Shown here: one piece after another, positions 13,381 to 25,500 of the stretch | Layout of the letters: each line of letters starts with the position of its first letter | How positions within the stretch are numbered: the first letter of the stretch is position 1 | NCBI RefSeq assembly: GCF_022458985.1 | Contig: NC_061777.1 | Location: 10,456,668 to 10,520,667 of the forward strand | Length of the DNA: 64,000 nt | From: Mugil cephalus | Lineage: Eukaryota > Chordata > Actinopteri > Mugiliformes > Mugilidae | Reading direction: 5' to 3' | Translations under genes and position numbers: made by a program | Notes under the pieces: generated by a model | What the model was told of the DNA's origin: nothing | What the model saw: only the letters and a program-made list of their open reading frames with translations | Databases searched by the model: none

Positions 13381-16300
13381 CCCCAACTTCACACATCAGC
13401 TCCCAGGTGGGTACTGCTGAGGGCGACCTGAGAGGTTTTTCACCTCCACAATGTCATTCCTCGCATCTTGCGCCTTCTCTTTCGCCGCATGCTCCCCTCT
13501 CCCACTCTGTTTTCCCATTAACGGGCGCAGATATCAGGGTAAAACGCTTCGATTGGAAAACATCCGGGTAGGAAGAGTCCTTAAAACGCAGCGGGAAAGC
13601 AGGAGGACGAGCCGTCCGCATTTGACCCCAACTGGTGGGCACAACGGAGTCCAGCCTAAGAAAAACAAATAGCAGGGCAGACAAAAGCTCTTGGGCCTGA
13701 CGTGGCGGCGGAACGAAAACCCGCCCTTACGCATCGAGCCCCTCAGCGTGGACCAGTGTGTCCCCCCCTCCAGCTGAGCTGTGTGCCGCAGAGTGATGAG
13801 GGACCGATGCGTGCGTCCTAATGGACGGCTTCATGAAGATGGAGTGACGCGATAAGCATCAGTGATACCAGGGCAACCAGGTACCGACATGGCCACCGTC
13901 TACCCCCTCTTTTCCCTCTTTCCAATGTCTTTCCCTGGGAAAAAAAAATAAATAAATGGAGGGGATGTGTGAGGCCCGTAACCATGGTTACTCATTAGCC
14001 CCGCAGCCTAGTGATGCGGGATGAGGTTTAGAGGGAAAAGGCCAGGCGTTGTTTTTGCACCAGTTCTGGCGAGAGGAGGAGCTTAGGCGTAAAGTAGGCC
14101 TGCCGCCGTTCGGTTTCATCCAGCCCTCGTTCTGTTTGTCCCTGTTGCTGTCGATCCCGCAGAGGCTCCAGCGACTCACGGCGCAACCGGGGGAGAATAA
14201 TTCATATCCCGAGTAATAACACGCTGAAAAGAATACTTTGATTTCCCCTGTGTGTTACTTTTTAACTAAATGCGGGCGCGCTTAAGAGCGGAGGGGACGC
14301 CGAGGCCCCGTCTGCCCGCGACCGCCCGGGCCCCTCGGAGTCTCCCTCCTGCGCCGGCGGGTTACAGAGAAGGGGAATAGTCAGTGTCCTTTGTGAGGCC
14401 GTGGAGCGGCATAGAGTCCCTTTCCTCTGCAGCCCCTCTGAAGCCCATCCCTGTGATGTCCATACACGGAGCTGTCCACCCCTTTCTATTCACCTCCATC
14501 ACCCCCATCCAGCCCCTTTCCTTTTCCCTCCATTGCACCTTCAGTCTCCCCCACCCTCTCTCTCCATTAACCTATATCCACCTTCTTCCTCTCCCCCTCC
14601 ATCCGCCTGCCTGTTCCACCCACTCATTTCACCCTCTTTCTGTCAGAGACCCTCCTTTCACTTTTACTCTCCCCATTCTTCCCACACTCTATAATTTCAC
14701 CCCATATGTCAGCATCCTCTTTGTTCTTTGTCACTCACTTTCCGTACCCCACCTTCTTCTCCACCCTCCGTGAGTCTCCCTCGGCCTTATCTCTTCTCCC
14801 TCGCTCCTTGCCTTATTTCTCTCTGCCTGTCTGCTTTATTAAAATATTCTGAATTGAATAAGCAGCGGCAGGCTCCGGGAGACGTCTGCCTGTCTGTCGG
14901 CCCGTCTGTCAGTCTTCCTGCCTGGGTTCCTGACCGACAAAGAGCCCCGAGGTGTCAAAACATCTTTCTGGCTATCTGACCAGACACGAATGCACTCCAG
15001 GCTGAAATTTATTTGATTAAATTGTTGTCCTTCTCTCTTTCTTTCTTTCTTTCTTTCAGTCGGCATCGCGGACTGTGCGCCATTTCCCATCGAACAAATC
15101 AGTTCGCAGGTAGCAGCAACAATAAGATTCAGGCCGAACGCGCGCAGATACAGGTCTGCCGTAATTAGGAGGCGTTTAATGGACCGGAAAAATGCTCAAA
15201 CCAGTGATATCGGATCCAGGCTCATTCGAAAACCCGCCGAAAATAAACGCGCCCGTCTCTCATTTTCTGCTTCTATCTTTTCAAATGCCTTTTTAATGAA
15301 GTAGTTAAGCCACTCCATGATGTACCACCAGCTACACATACAAATGCACCCTTTGGCAAACAGCATACAGCAAGATGAGCTAAATCCTATAATGATTAAA
15401 CAACCTTCATTTAAACCCCATGCACTGCAAAGCTGCTGATCAATTAGCATGATTTACTGTAGCAGCTCTGGACGTAGCCGCTCCATGGTAAACACTGACT
15501 CGGTGTCCTACTGTAGGATAGACCTTCCTTCATCACACCCTGGGGATGACTTGTGGCAGAATAAACAGCCATTTGGACCCTCGTCGGTCTCCGCTGTGAC
15601 TCTTTCCGTGGAAAATGCGGCTTGAATCAACGCTCTGATGACACACAGCCATCTGTTGTTGTGTTAAGTGTGTTAGGGCATGAAGTGGAGAGAAAACACA
15701 CACAATTGCTGATTTTTTTCTCCCCTTTTAAAAAAAAAAAAAAAAAAACAAGAAAAAAAAAAGAAATGCAAAGCAGAGTGAACACACACACACACACAGC
15801 GTGTGAAGTTGTCATGCCACACAAACACATGTACACAATCACAGATGATATGCAAAAGCCCACACCTCCTCCCTCGGTCCCTTGAGTCGCCCATCCTGAA
15901 ATAGCAGAACTGAGGCCTTTTCAGTTTTTCACTTCACAGAACAGAGCTGGGGAATCAAATAAATAATAGACAAAGAGAGAGGGATAGTGATAGGACGACA
16001 AGTCAATGCGTCTTTTCTCTGCAACAGCGTGGCGCACCTCCGAGGAACCTATGAATCTCTCCCATTCTCTACACAGTGGCGAGGACCAATAGATTAAAAC
16101 TGCATGGCACACACACTGCTAAAATGAATAGCGCTAAAAATACATCCTTTTCACCGAGACATGAAAGGAAACTGCCTTCCCCCTGTCCAGTATTGAGCAG
16201 CCATTGATTCCAAGACAAAGGCTACACCTCCTCAAAGAGGTAAGAAAAATAGCAATCATACAGGCAATTATTTTCAAATGCGCCTGCAGCGGCCGATAAT

Positions 16301-19152
16301 GTCAGCGCGCCTCTCTTCCTAAATAAAGGGAGGGAAGGCCGGCGTCGGAGCTGCGGGCCCGCTGCTGAAGACGAATGAGCCCGTCCACAGAATGCCTCGC
16401 TTTCATCTGGGCAGCGTGACACAGCGCCCCATGCAGTGTGAGGCAGAGCCGGGGCCTGGGGGACGGACGCGCACAGAAAGAGAGAAGAATATAGATTCTC
16501 TATTCAGCTCTATAGAGGCGACACCAAGGCAAAGGCCTTCTAAGACCAGTGGCCAGGTTGCCACTCGCCGGGCCTCCAAAGCCTATAGCACGGTTCTCTC
16601 CGCGAGGCAGCAGCAGCACACGGCAGGCCTTTATAGTCGGACCCTTTTGTGGAGGCAGAGACAGAGATTCCCTGTCTCAAGGCGTGTACTTCAGATTCTT
16701 TTCATTTTGATGAGGAGCCGCATCTGAGGAGAGGGGGGTTAGAAAGCTCTCTGCTGGGTCCAGTCCTCCACACTGCCCAAATACTCCACTGTTTTGAATA
16801 GAAGTCTTCACCGGACTCGCTTCAAAGGAGGGAATCCAGAGGCAGCAGTAAAGGTTCGAGGGGCGAGGGGAGGAAGGACTAGGCGAGTGAGGAAAAAAAA
16901 AAAGGGGGCAACCTCAGGAGAGATTGTTGAAACTAGTTACGAGAGGTAAAAACAAAAAAGTTGTTTCCGTTTCCCCCCCCCTCTCTCAGCAGCCATTAAC
17001 GTGCTGATATGTAGCCGGGCCGTGCATGTCACAATTTCTTACGCCCCAGTTTTCTAAAGTTAACAGATTGAGAGAGGTAGAAAATGGGAGCAGCAAAGCA
17101 TGGATAAAGGTAGAGAGGGGTGGACAAATGAATAGAGGAGGTAGGTAGAGAGAGATAGACTGAGAGAGAGAGAGACGCTCTTCTTTTACTTCAACCACCA
17201 CTCGTGTGCTGCAGTGGAAAGCCCTGCGGTCTATGCCTTAAGGCCCTGAGCCCACGCTTGGCCTATCAGTTTAAGATCAAAAAGACCTCGCTTTAGCAAG
17301 ACATATGGACTGAATAATGCATCTGATTTACTTCCACAAGGCTGGACGTGGCGAGTGGCAAAAGAAAGAAAAAAACAACACAAAAAACATGCAAATATCT
17401 GCACCACAAATTTCTTTGGGTTCGTCATGAATGCACGTATGAGAGGGGGGCACGTGCCCGTGTCTGGCGGCCGTGACTGACTGCGCTTGTTGGGAACCAG
17501 CTTTTCTACAGGCCCGCTAGCCTCTCTACAGTGTCAGTCATTGTGATGGGACAGTGAGTACGGTAGCCCGTAGCGTGCCAGAAAACGGGGCTTCTGTGAT
17601 GTCTCATTTGAATAGTCTGACAGCCAGGGGTTGAGGAGCAGCCTTGTAATGAATTATAAATACGAGGTGGGTGCAAGTTTCCCCCCGCAAACTGCTGAGA
17701 AAAGGTGAAGCGCAAAGTCAAGTTCAGTCAGGAAGAAAACAAAACTGCAACCTGCCAGAGGTCGGTCCCTTCTCAGGAATGCAGAAAAAAAAAAAGGAAA
17801 ATGAAAGTACTGGTGAATATATGTTATCTATTCACACTAAGCATGTGAAATATAAACTTTTTCCAGCTTGTATGATGAGGGACCAAGAGAGGGAGACAAA
17901 CACCCAGCACAATTTAACTGTGTTATTAATAACTAAGATGTGTGTTGCCGTTAACCCAAAGCTGACAAGCTCTTTGACCTGTGATGCTTGACCTGTGTCC
18001 TATAATCGGTATAGGACCCCTGCTGCTGGCTAATGATTTTACCCACTAAAAGGGAGGGGGAGGGATTTATAGCCTGGGTTCTGATCATGTGTTAAACACA
18101 CTTAATCCATCACTATTCCCACACAAGAAGCACGCGCATTACACTTAAATGCCTCGTGCCACCATTTTCCTGCCCGCAAGCGCCTTTTAACAAACAAGTG
18201 TCAGGATACCGTCAGACCTCCTGACCTCTTGCTGAGGTGAGTCATTATCACGGCCTACACCTCACCACCTTCCTGACGCGCTTCTCCTCCCTATCAGTGT
18301 ACGACGGGACACCCGGAGACGGGCTCGCAGCAAGCGAGGCCTGCGCACGTCCTTGGCCCTCTAAGCAAGTGACGATGTGAAGGACACGGCTGGCGTCCCA
18401 CCGTGGATTAGTCTGACACAGTTCTACTACTTGGCTTGAGCGTTACATGCTGTAGCACTGCCGTGTCTCAGCAGGGACACATGACCTCTTTAGAAATCCT
18501 CACCGCAGACGAGTGATTATTTAGTCTGCAACGGGGAAGGGCTGTTTTGTCTTTGAATGCCCTGAACAGTCACAGTCCACCTTTCCAAACGATAACACTT
18601 GAGAATGACTAGGATTAGAGACTGAGAAATCTGACTCCAAAATACAGCGACGTTATTGAGATTAATGCTCCATCTAGTGGTACTCTTAGAATACTACAAG
18701 AGAGAAAAGGTAGAGTAAGATCACGTCCACAGCCACACATTGCCTGAAGAGAAAAGGTACATTGATGCACAATATATTATAAATATCACATCTGTATTAT
18801 GAATCGGTCTGAGCTAGTAATAGTGGCTACATAATAAATAAATACATAAATAAATAAATAACTGGAGCGGGAGCAGTTCGTGGCAGTGAACACAGCCTGA
18901 AGATTGTCAGTAGCCCAATAATTACGTTTTAGAGACATTATATGTTATATATTTGGAAGTTATCTTCATTTGTCTACACATGTTAGGACTCTAAACTACA
19001 TCACGACTGGCTAATTTTAGCATGAGTCTTAATTTACCTGTCCATGACTTCTGTTCTGGGACAAAGTAATATTTATTCCCCAGATGATCTGTCCCGACGT
19101 GTTCACGTATTATTCCGAAGGTACGTCGTAGAAAGCCAGCGACCCGGCTCAT
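6473..19152 (-). CDS. ndufaf2: NADH:ubiquinone oxidoreductase complex I assembly factor 2 (mimitin/B17.2L), 4 exons
   Basis: Mitochondrial assembly factor for respiratory complex I, a paralogue of the subunit NDUFA12. Coding exons on the minus strand: 19152-19038, 9956-9867, 8846-8806, 6715-6473 (115+90+41+243 = 489 nt, 162 aa; human is 169). Every junction has GT/AG and the phases (1, 1, 0) join exactly. Exon 1 starts MSRVAGFLRRTFGIIREHVG and holds the family core GTDHLGNKYYFVPEQKSW. Exon 2 reads RPVRAKRMVEVAN and ends in IPMEWD. Exon 3 gives WIRGRRKEPPSIE, the NDUFA12-like WIR...PP block. Exon 4 ends with the mimitin-specific KGHASASSFGK and FQPGSWMP motifs. Intron 1 is unusually large (9.1 kb). 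The start lies 435 bp from the divergent ercc8 start, so the two probably share a promoter. No frame breaks were seen. Confidence 0.95.
6841..7191 (+). mobile_element. Tc1/mariner-like relic in ndufaf2 intron 3
   Basis: The left part (CATTGACCATCTTG...TTAGACATGTACCACCCA) matches the copy at 55784-56134. The right end carries the same terminal repeat, GTGGTCATAATGTTATGCCT. Internal words match my memory of a Tc1-like transposase gene (for example GGACCTGGCTTCCAAATTCC). The left terminal repeat is missing and most of the gene is deleted. C15 and A16 tracts lie inside it. Confidence 0.75.
7192..8805. other. ndufaf2 intron 3, remainder
   Basis: Contains an AATA-type microsatellite near 7703-7730 and A tracts near 7500 and 8530. 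A 183-aa open frame on the minus strand (8419-7868) has no family features and lies inside the intron. Nothing else was recognised. Confidence 0.4.
13139..13197 (+). repeat. GGGGA-type purine-rich tract
   Basis: Nearly pure purine with repeated GGGGAGGG words. It could form triplex or G-quadruplex structure. Low complexity. Confidence 0.8.
13337..13377. repeat. (AC)n microsatellite
   Basis: About 20 uninterrupted AC units. Open frames on both strands across it are artefacts. Confidence 0.95.
15200..15480. promoter_or_regulatory. Candidate conserved non-coding element
   Basis: A complex AT-rich block with homeodomain-type words TAATGATTAAA (15390-15400) and CAATTAG (15441-15447), plus TTTAATGAAGTAGTTAAG near 15291. 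It carries no repeat or coding signal. It resembles developmental enhancers in composition only; conservation could not be tested. Confidence 0.25.
18831..18861. repeat. (AAAT)n microsatellite
   Basis: About seven slightly interrupted AAAT units. Confidence 0.85.
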
Positions 19153-19587
19153 CTTTACAGGACACCCCGAAGGTCTTCCTTGTCAGATATCTGCCCTTCC
19201 ACTCTGTTGTTTATGTAAGTGTTGACGGAACCGGAAGTGAATCCACACTCTGGTTTGTGATTGGACGCCGTTTCTTGACCAACCAATCACCGCATTGTAA
19301 TTGAATGCGTAGAAAAATCCAACATGGCGGCTCATTGTCCTAAACTGTGGTGAAGCTAGTCTCATGCAATCTAAAAACAAGGTATAAAAAATTAAAAAAT
19401 TAGATTTAAATACTGAAGTGAGATGTTGCGGGGATGTGGATACAATATAATGATTTGTTGGACCCTTTGACATCCGGTCTAGATTCAGAACCTACCTCAG
19501 TAAGTTAACTCGGTTAGCTAACGATAGCATAGATTAAATACTGCCACTGCATCGACATTAAAACCGGTATATCTTCAAATTGGAGCA
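19153..19587. promoter_or_regulatory. Bidirectional promoter between ndufaf2 and ercc8
   Basis: The 435 bp between the two divergent start codons carry classic housekeeping promoter motifs. There is an ETS site ACCGGAAGTG (19230-19239), an inverted CCAAT box ATTGG (19260-19264), a direct CCAAT box (19283-19287), a YY1-type AACATGGCGGC (19321-19331) and a second ETS-like ATCCGGT (19472-19478). There is no clear TATA box. The opposed CCAAT pair, the YY1 motif and the head-to-head genes all suggest one core promoter firing both ways. Motifs are seen directly; function is inferred. Confidence 0.75.
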
Positions 19588-22500
19588 ATGTTGGGGTTTC
19601 TGACAGCTAGACAGGCGGGTCTGGATGATCCCCTGCGACTGAAACGTGCAGAGTCAACGAGAAGGTGAGAGGGGGATGTAAGAGGGGGATGTAAACATTG
19701 TCATCAAGTCGGGGACATGAATTCATTGTTCACTGCATAAGAGCAGGTTTCATAACGAGAAAAAATGGTCAAGGTATTCTGTTAACCTTGTTATGCAGCA
19801 TTTATTTTATTTCGGTGGTAACTGTAAGGTGAAATTGCTTATTTAGTTTGAAACAGCCTAAAAAACTATTTTGGATAATACACTTAAAAAGAACGCTACG
19901 ATTTACCGTTTTTATATTACAACATTACAGTTTTATCAGATGCATTTTTCTAATATTGTCTGTGTGAAGCACTCGCTACAGCTTGCGATATATATCTTTA
20001 TCTTTTTGTATCTCCAAAGGGTCCTCAGTTTGAAGTTGAATCATGACAGAGAGGTGGACCGTATCCATGGAAACGGAATTAACACCATTGACATCGAAGC
20101 AGTTGAGGGCAGATAGTAAGTCCACTTAGGCCTGGTTTAATATTGTTGTCGAAGTTATTATCTGGTTTGTTATGCTTTTAATGCCAGCGCTGCAATGATT
20201 ACAGTGCTTTTATTTAAATGCCACTTCTGTAGAGGCTGATAGTTCTTCACAGTTTCTTTATACACTTTTTTTTCCTTAGTTTTTGTGACGTAAAGTTTAT
20301 GTACATCAGGTAAACCGTCTGTGAATAAGAAGAAGGGGTCAGACCAAACAGTCACTTGTTTTCACGAGTTTTCATTGCAGCTATAAAAACATAAGCAATT
20401 ACATTTGAGTAGCACAGCAGCTTAATCTATTTCCACATGGGATGTTAACAAACTAACTGGAGCAATTCACAGACCCCAGAGAAAAAAATAGCCTCATGGT
20501 CCCATAAGTGCAGTTCCTTTGCAGTTTAACAGCAAAACATTTCAAATACAAGTGGGTATTTGTAACATTTATTGTTTATCTTTGGTAATCTATAGCTAGC
20601 ACAATGACTTTTGCATACAAAGCGTGATTGCTGTCTGAGCGGATTCACGTCATGCATTTCATTTAACATTTTGCACTGTTTAGCATGTTGTCTGGAGGTG
20701 CAGATGGAGTTATCGCCATCTATGACCTGGAGAACTACAGTGGGAAACGACAGTACACCTGCAAGGCCGTGTGCTCGGTAGGCAGGTACGTTACCCCATT
20801 TACTCACTACATCCACTAGAGGGTAGCATTTTTTTGAGCTCTCACAGTACTTTATCATTCTCTTCTTATTTACAATCTTGTCTTTAATATATAAAGATTA
20901 CATATATTACATATATACACAAAAAGGTGACTTTTTTCCTTAATTTCTTTCAGTCAAAACACAAATAACATATTAGATATATCTTTTCTTTTCATCAACA
21001 TATTTTTGTGGCACGTGATAAAAATCACATTTAACTGGTGGCAGTGTGTTTCCGTCTAAACAGTCGTATCAGATTATAATTGCTGCTATTGTCATTCTTC
21101 TAGGTCTAGCCGGCATGTCCACAAATTCAGCGTAGAGACAGTCCAGTGGTATCCTTATGACACGGGGATGTTTGTCTCCAGTTCGTTTGATAAGACCATG
21201 AAAGTCTGGGACACTGAGACATTAAAGGTAAGACATGCCACATGCCTCTCATGTTTAATGGCTACGTTTTGTTTTTGTTCGACACACCTATACAAATATT
21301 TTGTGTACTGCATGTGATGTGGTCTAGATTTCGCCAGATAAAGCTCTCGATCAGTTCAGTTTATTCAGTGCTAATTCAACACCTCATTGATAGTATCAGC
21401 AAGTATTCAGTGTTGTAATATAAACACCACAGCAAGTTTGCATGTATAACTTTATCTAATTATAATATATAATTAGACTCACACTCTTTTTTTCTCTCTT
21501 TTCTCCTCTCTTTCTTATTTTCTGCTTCATGCTTTCTACCTTTCTATGCCACTTAGTCCCATATGGCAGGCCCAGAGCTGTGCTAGAGTTACACTGGCAC
21601 CGTGGTTACGCCTAAAGGTCAGGGAAGGGACAGAAAAAAAACCTCACAACCTTTCATTTGCTCCACTCTGTGTGTTTCCTCCTGTGTGCCCCACACAAAC
21701 AAGCACACGCTCATACCTGAAATTATTTAGTATTCGCACATTAGTATTTGATTTGCACTGTTGTGCACATACTGTATGTCAATGTTTGGCATTTTTATCC
21801 TAACAGGGCCTCCTCTGTGTGTGTATGTGTGTGTGTGTGTGTGTGTTAACGGAGTCCATGCCGGTGCTGGCACACACTGACAGATGGGGCACAGAGAGGC
21901 TTTTTATGTTTGCTAAAGAATTTGCATTGTAACCACCGCTGGTTCTCGGGTGAGCTGCCTCCTGAGCCCTGAGCTTCTGTGCCCTCCCTGTCCACTCACT
22001 TCTACATTTACCTAATTCCTTCTGCGAACTCTGTCCCCCAACTCTGCTGCATTTATACAACCACTAAACTTTAAGGCCACGAGTTTATTTTTGTTCTGTA
22101 TTTTGCCAGAATAGTAGATTTTCATTTAGCATAGATAGATAAAGGCACAAATGGAGGAATGTATACCACTACTGACCCCAGGCTCTCTTTGTCTGTCTGT
22201 CGCTTTCTCTCATTTTATGATCTTTCAGCCTGCTGAAGTGTTTGAGTTTGAGGGTAATGTCTACAGTCACCACCTGTCTCCCATCGCCAGGAAGCACAGT
22301 CTCATTGCAGGTGTGTTTGAATGCAGTTGCCATGTTTCGCCTCTGTGTTTATTAATGCGTGCTGAAAAGCGTTGATCGTCCCATTCGTCATTAGTTCGTT
22401 TGCTCATGCAACATGTTGTTTTGACACAGAGACACTGTTCATACCTTGTACCCCAACTGATATGTACCTTAAGGGGACGGGAGTTGGTTACAAATGTCTG

Positions 22501-25500
22501 TGGAGAAACACCGTAGGAATCTCGCCCTCCTCCTGTCACTAAGCAGGACCGACAGGTTACTCATACCAGAGTGCGTGCTCTTAAATATACACAAAACTGT
22601 CACACACTCGAACCAGTCCCTTTGACACGCCTGTTTCTAAGCCTGAAACAATCACAGCTCCCTTTTTGTTTGTTTGTTATTTTTTTTTCCTGAGTTGTCC
22701 TTCCCTCTCGGAGGTGTTTCGGATGCTTGTCAAACAGGTTGCCGACATCCCTAGAGTCACCGGTTTCATCCGGGAAGACACTTTTAAGGGACTCTTACTA
22801 AAAAGCGCCATTAAATAGCTCATCAATTGTTTGGGCTGATTCCATTTAAATTATTTGTCTGATTGTCTTCCGTCCTTTGTTCACCATTCACCCCGCCTTC
22901 CTCACATGCAGTCGTGCCGGGTGTGTTAGCCCATGTTTATCAGGTTGTATCAATGAGTTTTCAGATTTACCACGCCTTATCTTTTGAACCTGGCTTTCCA
23001 GTTTTACCTTTCAGAGAAGTCTTTCTTTTCAGCAACAACTCGCACTCGAAATGTAACAATATTCATGTGTATGAATGTTACATTGAAGTTGTTGGAATTA
23101 TGGTGATCAGTATTTAAGCTGTCCCCAAGTGTCTGTTTGTATGTCTCCCCTCTAAACTAACTGTGTTTCTGTATTTTTTTTTTTTAGTTGGCACCAAAAA
23201 CCCTAAAATCCAGCTTTGTGACATGAAGTCTGGTTCTCAGATTCATGTTCTTCAGGGTCAGTACTTTTACGCTGTCTGCTGATTTTCTTCACGTACACGA
23301 GCACATACAGCTGCACACATGCACCCAAGCGTTAAACAATAACTCTTTTTCCGTTCCAGGTCACAGAGGAGAGGTCCTCTCTGTGCGGTGGTCGCCCAGA
23401 TACGAACATATCCTAGCCAGCGCCAGGTTAGCGTCCTAGCTCTCTTAGCTTCCTTTTTCAGTTGTGGAGTTTCAGCCCCTGAAACCTAGTTTGCCCCCAG
23501 AGCCACATCACAGTTATAACGGCCGGTACAGGACAATCCCCACCATGCTGTGTCCCAGCAGTTCTTGTCATCTAAAGTCCACGGCCATCTGGCTACACGG
23601 CAGTCCTGAGTCAAGGATAATGGTACCGCATCACTACTAGATCGGCGCTGTGGTGCTCTGGTAGCCCTGTCAGTAGAGCATATGGTGGATACAGTCCCCA
23701 CCTGTTTTATGCCACATTAGACCTGCTAATTAACCCACCGGGACGAGTGTGCCTCTGTCCCTTTGGACCGCAAGTGATTTTGAAAACAACTGGCACAGAG
23801 TAGCACACAGAGAAGTGTATGGTATTCTGTTACAGGCCAGCATGTTAATTCCCGACGGAAAAATGACCTTTAAAAACAAACACTAGGTTACGCACAGATT
23901 AGTGTGTATGAACCAGTTCAGTCTGAGCTTGTATCTTGTGTCGCACCTGTTGGTGGATTGTTGCATCCTGTTTAGCCTAACCAAGGGACGAAGACAAGCG
24001 AGCGATTAATTTCCCTAATTTCTCTTTTAAAGCACAGACAGCAAGGTGAAAGTATGGGATGTCCGTCGGGCTTCAGGTAGTCTCTTCACTCTGGACCAGC
24101 ATAATGGAGACAAGTCCAAAGCCTCCTCTGAGGCAGGTACTGTTACCAGTGCACTTTTCTTTTTTTTATTGTAAGTGGATGGGACTTTTAGTTATGGTCA
24201 GTGCCTTCGTGTACCACGTCCACCTGGGACATAGAAGTACTAGTATGTGCAGTACATGCGACAGGTGCGAGATATCTCCATTCATAGCTTAGGAAATATA
24301 GAGGCTGTAAAGCCACAGTATTTACCTTTCTGATAACTCAAAGAGTTGTATGTACTGCAGCACTGTTACCCTCTCAGTCGTGATGTCTAATAACCTTCGG
24401 GTTAGTGTTGCGTCTCTGAATGAAAGGTCAGCATTCTCTACGATATCGGTTTGTGTTTGAGCCCACAGGTCAGATGCATAAAGGATCCTAGATTGTAATT
24501 AGACAGCTTTATCTCATGTGTTCTGTGCAGTAATAGCAGACAAAGGGCCACTGGTTGATAGGTACAAGAGGCCATTAGCTAGAAAACAAATATCTCACCT
24601 AGAACCTGGACAATGATGAAGGCAGTTTATGTATGTCTTACCTGTCTCTAACCAGTAAACACAGCCCATAATGGCAGAGTGAATGGCCTGTGCTTCACTG
24701 GTGATGGCCTCTATCTCCTCACGACTGGAACTGATGACCGTATGAGACTATGGAATAGTGCCACTGGGGAAAACACACTGGTAAGATGTATGTAATTAAA
24801 AAAAAAATATACATGCAATGGATCCATCTCATTTTGGCATTTGTTGTGTCCAGTTGTGTGTCTTTTGAAACCTGTTTTTAATTTGGTGGGTGATGGGATC
24901 GTTGAGTTGTGCAGGTTATCTGATTTGGTGCATGAACTTCTTACAACATAATAATGGAACCACAAAGTTATTCTTGGCTCACGCAAAGACCGTTGGTGTA
25001 ACTAACATTCCTTATTTGTGTGTATTAAGTTCACAACTGCAAGTAGTTTCTTTTCTAAACTGAGATAGTGTCGTGAACAGGTGATACTGGAATAAATATT
25101 TGGTTAACAATGAGCAACTGCGAACCCACCATACACCACTGTTAACCTCATCCGAAACCTTTATTTACTGCTTGTATTTGTTCTCTAGGGCTGAATACTG
25201 GAAAAGTGACAGTAACAAATCAAAACAGACACATAGACAATTAGTATCGAGGGCTGTCTTTGCCCAGCTTGAGCCAACAGGACGGGATATTAAAAAAAAA
25301 TTTACTTTATAACCTGGATCCATAAAAACAAATGTAACATTTGTATATCCGACAGAAGCGTAGCCTTGACCTAAAGTTGTGTGAGACTACATTGTCACAC
25401 CGGGCTCTTTCGCCGCTTCTTATTCTAATTTCCTGCTCTGCTGCTTCCTTCTGCAGTTGCCACAGGCATTTTTCCACTTTCAGCCTGTGGCACAGCTAAG

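Larger units (their letters stand above)
9957..19037 (-). other. ndufaf2: ndufaf2 intron 1 (9.1 kb), candidate regulatory territory
   Basis: A single intron larger than the coding parts of all its neighbours together. I recognise no transposon in it. It holds purine/pyrimidine-rich tracts and microsatellites (AC at 13337-13377, GGGGA-type at 13139-13197, CTTT at 15040-15057, AAAT at 18831-18861). It also holds several complex blocks with homeodomain-like words, especially 15200-15480. No exon of another gene was found on either strand. Regulatory function is inference. Confidence 0.5.

Noticed and set aside
14384-14773. 129-aa open frame rich in Pro, Leu and Ser
   Set aside because: A product of a pyrimidine-rich tract in ndufaf2 intron 1; no splice or family support.
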